A DNA stretch of 6,818 nt. Source: Fidelibacterota bacterium (GTDB lineage Bacteria; Fidelibacterota; Marinisomatia; Marinisomatales; UBA1611). Shown here piece after piece: positions 1 through 5,000 of this stretch; the first letter of the stretch is position 1, and each line of letters begins with the position of its first letter. The translations under genes were made by a program, and so were the position numbers. The stretch spans positions 2,211 to 9,028 of the forward strand of contig DTUG01000173.1 in assembly GCA_012964275.1 (NCBI GenBank). The letters are read 5' to 3'. The notes below the pieces were generated by a model, which ran no database searches, was not told the origin of the DNA, and saw only the letters and a program-made list of their open reading frames with translations.

Positions 1-276
1 TCCATTAGTTAAAGCAACATAGATATTTGCGGGGTAAACCGCCAATAGAAGTAAAATGAGCCCCCAGCCAGCAATGAACCTTGTTCTGGGAAAGATTAGC
101 AAAGAACCTAAGATTATCTCAGAAATACCACTTATATAGACTATTGCAATCTTAAACGGTAAGATTGGAGGAACAATACGCACGAACCAATCTGGATTGA
201 TAAAATGATTTATGCCCGCCCCAATATAGAATAGGCTCATGATGATGATACTGATAGTTTTTATTTTGGATATCAT
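1..276 (-). CDS. DoxX-like small membrane protein (C-terminus cut by window edge)
   Basis: The frame is open for 92 codons from the ATG at 276 and runs off the left edge, so the C-terminus is missing. The translation begins MISKIKTISIIIMSLFYIGA and is strongly hydrophobic, with about three membrane segments (about residues 7-23, 43-62 and 68-89). Conserved positions typical of DoxX-like / COG4270-type proteins are visible: GINHFINPDWF (21-31), IVPPILP (34-40), ISGISEIILG (48-57), PRTR (63-66) and YPANIYVA (81-88). Such proteins are usually about 120-140 residues, so roughly 30-45 are missing. The family sits in the inner membrane and some members are linked to quinone/thiol redox chemistry, but the function of this one is unknown. 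The ATG at 276 is preferred to the internal Met at residue 13 because it keeps the family-typical N-terminal helix. There is no clear Shine-Dalgarno. A TAGGTTTT hexamer region ends about 9 nt upstream. Confidence 0.85.
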   Translation of the reverse strand, partial: MISKIKTISIIIMSLFYIGAGINHFINPDWFVRIVPPILPFKIAIVYISGISEIILGSLLIFPRTRFIAGWGLILLLLAVYPANIYVALTNG

Positions 277-281
277 TTGAA

Positions 282-291
282 CCAAAACCTA
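282..291 (-). promoter_or_regulatory. Possible -10/-7 promoter element of the DoxX-like gene
   Basis: On the minus strand TAGGTTTTGG starts 15 nt upstream of the ATG at 276. It resembles the Bacteroidetes -7 consensus TAnnTTTG, with one extra T before the G, and would start transcription within a few bases of the ATG. This is a single weak match with no convincing upstream box. I list it only because three neighbouring genes have a similar element in almost the same place. Confidence 0.2.
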
Positions 292-330
292 AAACTCTTG
301 AAACTTTTAAAGAACTTTATTCCCACAAAC

Positions 331-354
331 AAAAAACCCCGCTACTGGGCGGGG
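331..354 (-). terminator. Rho-independent terminator after the DUF6370-like gene
   Basis: Read on the minus strand this is CCCCGC, loop CCAGTA, GCGGGG, then TTTTTT: a perfect 6-bp GC stem and T-tract, 28 nt after the stop of the gene at 383-781. The flank AACATCAAA before the stem can partly pair with TTTTTTGTTT after it and extend the hairpin. The same extension is available in the terminator at 1998-2019. It is one of five near-identical terminators in the window. Confidence 0.9.
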
Positions 355-382
355 TTTGATGTTGTAGAAAGGGCAAATCTAT

Positions 383-781
383 TTATTTCTTCTGTACCTC
401 AAACGATTCTGCTAAAAATATATTATCTTTTACGTTTCCAACCACAGAGACAACACTAACTGCGTTGCAAAAACCATCTTTTGCATGAGAATCGCCATGA
501 TCGGCAATACTGGTTCCTTTAACCGGATATGTGGTTTCACCGATCTTTATTGCCAAACTACATCCAGCCTTGCTATCCATTCCAAAATTACACATTCCGC
601 ATGATGCGAGCACAAAACCACTAACTACTCCATCAGCACTTAGTTCACCTATTAGTTCGGGATTAGCAGGTGCAACTGCTACTTTTGTTTTTGAGACGCC
701 ACAGGAGCCGCAACCTGCATAAATTGAATTAAATGGGAAAATATATACCGCTAATAATATGGGAATAATTTTCTTTAACAT
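383..781 (-). CDS. Secreted Cys-rich protein, DUF6370-like
   Basis: This 132-residue protein starts with a typical export signal (MLKKIIPILLAVYIFPFNSI), and cleavage probably falls after the Ala of IYA at 20-22. The mature part has six Cys: GCGSCG (24, 27), ASCGMCNFGM (61, 64), AGCSLAIKI (74) and DGFC (105). It also has the block ADHGDSHAKDGFCNAV (93-108). The CGxCxFGM...GC.LAIKI and HGD.HA.DGFCNA blocks recall DUF6370, a family of small exported bacterial proteins of unknown function, mainly in Bacteroidetes. I recognise these motifs from memory and have not searched a database. The paired Cys and two His could bind metal or form disulfides, but this is inference. A longer frame to a GTG at 826 exists, but it would run through the upstream repeat and put 15 non-signal residues first. 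The second of two adjacent ATGs (781) has AAAGGAG 6 nt upstream, so I chose it; the ATG at 784 would leave only 3 nt. Confidence 0.85.
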   Translation of the reverse strand: MLKKIIPILLAVYIFPFNSIYAGCGSCGVSKTKVAVAPANPELIGELSADGVVSGFVLASCGMCNFGMDSKAGCSLAIKIGETTYPVKGTSIADHGDSHAKDGFCNAVSVVSVVGNVKDNIFLAESFEVQKK

Positions 782-787
782 CATTAT

Positions 788-794
788 CTCCTTT
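788..794 (-). promoter_or_regulatory. Shine-Dalgarno that decides the DUF6370-like start
   Basis: AAAGGAG on the minus strand ends 6 nt before the ATG at 781 and only 3 nt before the ATG at 784, which favours 781. It is the only strong Shine-Dalgarno in the window. The three genes further right have none. Confidence 0.75.
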
Positions 795-809
795 GAATTT
801 ACCGCCCCA

Positions 810-815
810 AATCTA
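810..815 (-). promoter_or_regulatory. Candidate promoter (-10/-7 element) for the DUF6370-like gene
   Basis: The minus strand reads TAGATTTG, an exact match to the Bacteroidetes -7 consensus TAnnTTTG. The T6 tract of the preceding terminator lies 17 nt upstream, in the -35 region. Initiation 6-7 nt downstream would give a leader of about 22 nt carrying the AAAGGAG. The same hexamer occurs at the end of three other intergenic modules. Confidence 0.45.
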
Positions 816-832
816 CCACCACACACACAAAC

Positions 833-856
833 AAAAAACCCCGCTACTTGGCGGGG
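833..856 (-). terminator. Rho-independent terminator after the Kazal lipoprotein gene
   Basis: On the minus strand CCCCGC, loop CAAGTA, GCGGGG, TTTTTT. It is a perfect 6-bp stem with a T-tract, 32 nt after the stop codon at 889-891. Confidence 0.9.
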
Positions 857-888
857 CGGTTAATATTTTCACTCAATTACATCATATA

Positions 889-1104
889 TTATTCGCATTC
901 TCCATCGGTCCATTCGGTTACCCCGCTATTTTCTGCAAAACAATCGTTATCATAGGTTTTTCCATCACACCCGCACACAGGAGCATAAATCTCATAACAC
1001 CCTGCATCCAGATAGATTTTACTTTCATCAATACAATCTACCGATTGTTTATCATCACAAGCGAAAAATAATAGCAGCAGCAGTGGTGTGATACGGTTAA
1101 TCAT
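889..1104 (-). CDS. Kazal-type serine protease inhibitor, putative lipoprotein
   Basis: This 71-residue protein has a hydrophobic leader, MINRITPLLLLLFFAC, and a loose lipobox (FFAC) with Cys16 as the likely lipidated residue, followed by DDKQS. Residues 24-70 form one Kazal domain with six Cys (24, 36, 44, 46, 55, 70), which is three predicted disulfides. The signature APVCGCDGKTYDNDC is at 41-55 and the ending is GVTEWTDGEC (61-70). In Kazal inhibitors the P1 residue that enters the protease pocket lies two after the second Cys (C-x-P1). Here that is Glu38 in CYEIYAPVC, which predicts a glutamyl-specific or otherwise unusual target. It is probably anchored at the cell envelope and would block exogenous or own serine proteases; the target is unknown. 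It has no Shine-Dalgarno: TAGATT ends 5 nt before the ATG. It has its own terminator on the left. Confidence 0.9.
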   Translation of the reverse strand: MINRITPLLLLLFFACDDKQSVDCIDESKIYLDAGCYEIYAPVCGCDGKTYDNDCFAENSGVTEWTDGECE

Positions 1105-1109
1105 ATCTT

Positions 1110-1115
1110 AATCTA
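1110..1115 (-). promoter_or_regulatory. Candidate leaderless promoter (-10) of the Kazal gene
   Basis: TAGATT on the minus strand, with 5 nt (AAGAT) before the ATG at 1104, so initiation would fall on or next to the start codon. The T6 of the terminator lies 17 nt upstream. This position and the absence of a Shine-Dalgarno fit a leaderless mRNA. The hexamer shares 4 of 6 bases with TATAAT and fits TAnnnT. Confidence 0.45.
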
Positions 1116-1132
1116 ACCACCACCCCGCAAAC

Positions 1133-1156
1133 AAAAAACCCCGCTACCTGGCGGGG
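1133..1156 (-). terminator. Rho-independent terminator after the GIY-YIG gene
   Basis: On the minus strand CCCCGC, loop CAGGTA, GCGGGG, TTTTTT. It begins only 1 nt after the TAG stop at 1158-1160, so gene and terminator are almost contiguous. Confidence 0.9.
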
Positions 1157-1157
1157 C

Positions 1158-1478
1158 CTAATTAAACCATACACCATATCCCCGATCTCGCAGTTCCCTG
1201 CCCAGCATCTCTTCAATGTCTTCAGCATCTTTTCTTGTGGGGATTGGATTATACTTTTCAAACAGGTCTGGCCTAAGTTTTAAACCATAACGCTTAGCGT
1301 ATTTATTTGATTTATAACCTTCTTTATGCTGCTCAAATCTAAGATATGGTTTTCGTGTAGATTGCCCAACGTAAACACAGCCATTGCCCTTTATATATTT
1401 AGGATTTTTAGCACGAAACTTTCTTAAATCTGCGACTAATGGGTCTAACTCAATTACATATACATAGTATTTTTTCAT
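1158..1478 (-). CDS. Stand-alone GIY-YIG nuclease-domain protein
   Basis: This 106-residue protein consists almost entirely of a GIY-YIG-like fold. The two strand motifs are YYVYVIE (4-10, in place of GIY) and CVYVGQS (34-40, in place of YIG). They are separated by a somewhat long insert (about 12-32). They are followed by the helix with the conserved Arg and His, PYLRFEQHKEG (Arg47, His51), and a C-terminal acidic helix DAEDIEEMLGREL (84-96) with candidate metal-binding Glu86, Glu89 or Glu90. The family cuts DNA, as in UvrC, homing endonucleases and restriction enzymes. No DNA-binding partner domain is present, so the target is unknown; small members occur in mobile and accessory DNA. It starts at ATG 1478 (MKKYYVYV) with no Shine-Dalgarno, and TAGATT ends 6 nt upstream. 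The fold assignment is fairly secure, the activity is not. Confidence 0.85.
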   Translation of the reverse strand: MKKYYVYVIELDPLVADLRKFRAKNPKYIKGNGCVYVGQSTRKPYLRFEQHKEGYKSNKYAKRYGLKLRPDLFEKYNPIPTRKDAEDIEEMLGRELRDRGYGVWFN

Positions 1479-1484
1479 GAAATC

Positions 1485-1490
1485 AATCTA
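1485..1490 (-). promoter_or_regulatory. Candidate leaderless promoter (-10) of the GIY-YIG gene
   Basis: TAGATT on the minus strand, then exactly 6 nt (GATTTC), then the ATG at 1478. With the standard -12 to -7 numbering, +1 is the A of the ATG. The T6 of the preceding terminator is 16 nt upstream of the hexamer. No Shine-Dalgarno fits in the 6-nt gap. Confidence 0.45.
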
Positions 1491-1506
1491 CCGCCACCCC
1501 ACAAAC

Positions 1507-1530
1507 AAAAAACCCCGCTACTTGGCGGGA
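1507..1530 (-). terminator. Rho-independent terminator after the MAPEG gene
   Basis: On the minus strand TCCCGC, loop CAAGTA, GCGGGG, TTTTTT. The outer pair is T-G rather than C-G, so the stem is slightly weaker than in the other copies. It begins 15 nt after the stop at 1546-1548. Confidence 0.85.
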
Positions 1531-1545
1531 CTTGTTTAATTCATA

Positions 1546-1968
1546 TTATGAATAATAGAATATCTTAATTGCCAAATTAATCCATCCACACAATAATACT
1601 ATAACACATCCATAAAATGAATATGCTCTAAAAGGAAGGTAATTGGAAGTCATCCTTATATAACTGTGAACTACCTTGAAGATTACAAACAGCCAAGCGA
1701 TCCATATATCAATTGAACTGACATCATCAAAAACATATAAGATTATGCACAATACATAAAACAAAATGGGTATTTCAAAAAAGTTTTTATAATGATGGCG
1801 GGCTACCAGCATGTACTCCGGGGCAGAACCTTCGTAAGCCCTGAACCACCTATACTCCACGTCTCTTTTCTTTATTGCCTTCTGTATCACGACCCTCATA
1901 TGAACAATGACAATAAAATTCAGTAAAATAACAGGGAAAATTGGATAAATAATTGATATGCTATTCAC
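1546..1968 (-). CDS. MAPEG-family integral membrane protein
   Basis: This 140-residue protein has four hydrophobic segments (about residues 6-23, 66-80, 86-101 and 117-137). It carries MAPEG-type positions: YPIFPVILLNF near the N-terminus (8-18), ARHHYKNFFEIPILFYVLC (56-74) with the Glu65-x-Pro67 pair, and a helix FKVVHSYIRMTSNYLPFR (97-114) with His101 and Asn109. MAPEG proteins are small, usually trimeric membrane proteins. Eukaryotic members use glutathione in eicosanoid and detoxification chemistry, while roles of most bacterial members are unknown. Length and topology match the family. The start is a GTG at 1968: an in-frame TAG lies 4 codons upstream, and the next Met (residue 24) would remove the first helix. 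There is no Shine-Dalgarno at a useful distance (AGGG lies 2 nt before the GTG). TAGATT ends 6 nt upstream. Confidence 0.88.
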   Translation of the reverse strand: MNSISIIYPIFPVILLNFIVIVHMRVVIQKAIKKRDVEYRWFRAYEGSAPEYMLVARHHYKNFFEIPILFYVLCIILYVFDDVSSIDIWIAWLFVIFKVVHSYIRMTSNYLPFRAYSFYGCVIVLLCGWINLAIKIFYYS

Positions 1969-1974
1969 TACCCT

Positions 1975-1980
1975 AATCTA
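1975..1980 (-). promoter_or_regulatory. Candidate leaderless promoter (-10) of the MAPEG gene
   Basis: TAGATT on the minus strand, then 6 nt (AGGGTA), then the GTG at 1968, so predicted +1 is the G of the start codon. The T6 of the terminator behind the giant gene is 17 nt upstream. Geometry is the same as at 1485-1490. Confidence 0.45.
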
Positions 1981-1997
1981 CCAACACCCCCACAAAC

Positions 1998-2019
1998 AAA
2001 AAACCCCACGAGTGTGGGG
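1998..2019 (-). terminator. Rho-independent terminator after the giant repeat-protein gene
   Basis: On the minus strand CCCCAC, loop ACTC, GTGGGG, TTTTTT. It begins 23 nt after the TAG stop at 2043-2045. The preceding AACATCAAG can partly pair with the T-tract and the following GTTT, as in the copy at 331-354. Confidence 0.9.
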
Positions 2020-2042
2020 CTTGATGTTTTGAAAAGGAAGAA

Positions 2043-5000
2043 CTATTTCAACAGCAGCATCTTCCGGGTTTTGATAAAGCTTCCGGAACGGACCTGGTAA
2101 AAATACATTCCAGCACCAACAATACGGCCATGAGAGTTTCGGCCATCCCAAACTATGGAGTGGTACCCTGCTGTCTTTTCATTCCGGATTAAAGTAGTCA
2201 CTTCCCGACCCATTATATCATAAATAACCACTTCAGTGAATCCATTTTCTGGCAGATCGTACAAAATAGTTGTCACCGGGTTGAATGGGTTCGGATAATT
2301 CTGATGCAGGGTGTATTCAACCGGGACCGCGGTCACAGCTATCGATGCCGCACCGCTGGCCAGAATATTATTATCCCGGTCATAGGCAATATAATCCAGG
2401 GTCACAACCGCATCTTCCCGATCCAGGGAAGCAATCTCAAAGATCACCTGCTTTTCCATGTCGTCCGTCATAAAGGCTTTTTCTACCAGCAGCTGGCCCG
2501 CATCTTCCGGGTGGTACGACAGCTGTATCATATTGACGGTGGCTACATCATCTGACTTGCTGACCGTTTTGCTGTCTACAGGATAGGATAACACCGCCTG
2601 GACGGTTCCGGTCTCCTGCGGCAGGTTAATTATCAGGTGCTGCCCTTCCTGGCTGATATCCAGGTCCGGGCCGGCCTGGCTGTAGGCCAGGAAAACACCT
2701 GAACTGGTTTGGTGCGAATAGTGCCACATACGGGTAAAGACCATAACGTCCCGGAGGTCATACAGTTCATTCCGGGCCGGGATCAGATGTGGAACAGATC
2801 CTGTTGCGGGACCGAGCTCATAGCCGTAGTCCTGGACGGTCCAGGCGGACACAAAACTGGCCAGATCCGTTACGTTCACAGCAAAATCCTGGTTATAGTC
2901 ACCCAGCAGGTAGGTGGCAAAGGTCACTGTTTTATCAGCGGTCCCGTTTTCCGCCCAGTCTAAAATATTGCTCAAGGTCAAGGATACCGTATCCAGTGAA
3001 GCCCAGGGATCATTGACGGTAATCTTAATAGCTGTGTCGATCTCGGAGTAACTGGATGCAATGTTCATACCGGTATAGGCCAGGGAGCTAACATCAATAG
3101 TCCCAATATCCGAGAGCGGCTGGGAGAAGTGAATGGAGATCTGGTTATCTGTATAAAGCAGGGTTGCAAGCGTGTCCGGCAGGATCCGGGTGATCATTGC
3201 CGGCTGTGGGATGCCGTACACCAGGTTCGATACGGGACTTTCATTCCCAGGAACATCCACAGCACTCACATTCAGGTACATCAGTTGACCATCCTGGAAT
3301 GCAGGCATAAAGGCTTCTGCTTCCGGATTTTCCGTCTCTAAGATGGGCACTGTAGCATCTGATTCGGAACCGGCGTATACTTTGTAAAAGGACAGGTCTT
3401 CTTCCACATTGCCATCCCAGGTGAGATAGATCCGCTCCGTTGAGAAAAACCCTACCAGGCTCTGTGGCGCAGCGGGGGCGGAAAGGTCGACCAGTACACC
3501 ATTACTGCTCACAAAATCACCGGTATTATTGACCTGGTCAACCCCGCGCACATGGAGCTGGTACATATGATCAAGGGTCAGGTTCAGACCGGGAATAACA
3601 ATAGCCGTATCCAATCCTGTTGAATCCCAAGCGGTAAGATAGGCTGAAGCCGTACTGTCATACAGGGCGTATTCGTGGGTGCTCAGCCCGGAGAGCTCAT
3701 CATTAAAAAGTGTCCAGTGCCCGCTATATAGGTTGGTAAAGTTCTGGCGGTCAATATCAGCAGAATCGCCGTCCACAGCGGTGGTACCAGATGGCCCTAC
3801 GTGATCCGCAATAATACCGTTTGTTGAAATCGCAGCTGAAAGATTTCCCACACTGTCAATGGCCCGAACGGATACGTGGTAGATCTGTCCGCTGTTCAGG
3901 GAAAAAGAGTTATCGCTGACCAGGGTATCCAGGTTCACTGCCGTCCAGGCCTTAAGATCACTCTGCAGTGAGTCGGTGCCTATGGCGTACTCATAGGCGG
4001 CAATACCGCTCAGGTTGTCGCTGAATCCAGACCAGGACGCCTGGAGCGTTGTCAAAGAACCGGTGTAGCTCTGGTCTTCCGCGCTGTTCAGATCGGTGAG
4101 ATCCATGGCAACTCCGGGAATCGGGGCGGTGATGTCAACAGTGACGCCATTCCCCTGCCCTGCGGTCATGTTGCCGGCAGCATCAATGGCCCGGACGGAA
4201 CCCCAGTATGCTGCACCTTCGATAAGTTCAAGACCCGTGATCATAACGCTGAGATCTGTCCCGGCACTGGCCCAGGCCACCATGTCCGTATCCCCGGCAG
4301 CGGTCCCCAGGCTGTATTCATAATGTTCGATGCCGGAAAGGTCATCAGATGCATCCCAGAACAGGGTGACAGTGCTGTCGCTGCCCTGGAACAGGGGATC
4401 ATTTTCGGCGGTTTCAGCGATCATATTTATCACCGGCGGGATCGTGTCCACGGTAATGCCGCTGCTTGTGGCAACATCCGAAACATTTTCCACTGCATCT
4501 GTGGCCCGGACGCTGAAATAGTATGTGGCGCCATGGCCCAGATCCAGAGCTGCGTGGGTCACGGACGTGGCTGTATCAATATCTGCCCAGCCCACTATAT
4601 TTTGGCCGCCGGCTGACGTGCCAATGGCATATTCATAGAATTCAATTCCGCTGTACTGGTCACTGAAACCGGACCAGCTGGCGCTGAGACTAGCAACGCT
4701 GTTGGTCCAAGTCTCATCTGTTTCAAAGCCATCAATGACCGCACCGGCCAGGGGCGCTGACTGATCCAGCCCAAAGCCGTCAGAGCTGGCGATGGGGCCT
4801 ACATTGCTCACTGAATCTATGGCCCGGACGTTGGCATAATAGGTGGGTCCTTCGGTAAGTGAAGCGCTGACTGTTATTGCTGTATCCAGGTTGGCAGATG
4901 TCCAGTTGACCGACTGGGTCTGGCCCGGATTGAGTCCCAGGGAATATTCATATTCGGCGATCCCGCTCAGCGAATCGAGAAAACCGGTCCAGTTCCCTTC

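Larger units (their letters stand above)
810..856 (-). repeat. Intergenic module copy 2 (terminator plus tail)
   Basis: One of four full copies of a direct repeat of about 45-47 bp. The order on the minus strand is GC hairpin, T6, GTTTG, a G-rich spacer (here GT-rich: TGTGTGTGGTGG), then TAGATT. The spacer differs from the other copies (TGGGGTGGNGG type) but keeps the same length, so spacing looks more conserved than sequence. Confidence 0.8.
1110..1156 (-). repeat. Intergenic module copy 3 (terminator plus tail)
   Basis: Same order as copy 2: hairpin, T6, GTTTG, CGGGGTGGTGG, TTAGATT. This copy alone ends GTTAGAT, which fits the integron core pattern GTTRRRY. The others read GGTAGAT and do not. 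The GCGGGG in the spacer repeats the 3' arm of its own terminator. Confidence 0.85.
1485..1530 (-). repeat. Intergenic module copy 4 (terminator plus tail)
   Basis: Hairpin, T6, GTTTG, TGGGGTGGCGG, TAGATT on the minus strand. It differs from copy 3 by a few substitutions and one missing base before TAGATT. Confidence 0.85.
1975..2019 (-). repeat. Intergenic module copy 5 (terminator plus tail)
   Basis: Hairpin (CCCCAC variant with a 4-nt loop), T6, GTTTG, TGGGGGTGTTGG, TAGATT on the minus strand. The hairpin arms differ from copies 1-4, but the T6-GTTTGTGGGG part and the final TAGATT are kept. That argues the tail is conserved for itself and not only as part of a copied terminator. Confidence 0.8.

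Noticed and set aside
277..459. Plus-strand 60-codon frame starting MNQNLKLLK
   Set aside because: It crosses the terminator and the 3' end of the DUF6370-like gene, with low-complexity content and no ribosome binding site. It is an antisense shadow.
793..1071. Plus-strand 92-codon frame opposite the Kazal gene
   Set aside because: It lies across a terminator module and antisense to a clear Kazal domain, and shows no recognisable pattern.
810..2019. Intergenic repeats as canonical integron attC sites
   Set aside because: Only the copy at 1110-1156 ends in GTTAGAT (fits GTTRRRY); the others read GGTAGAT. No complementary RYYYAAC partner is found on the stop-codon side and the hairpin is explained by a terminator. 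No integrase is in view. Only a looser cassette-like idea is kept.
810..2019. CRISPR array
   Set aside because: The repeats are separated by whole genes of 216-423 bp, not by short spacers, and each contains a T-tailed terminator hairpin.
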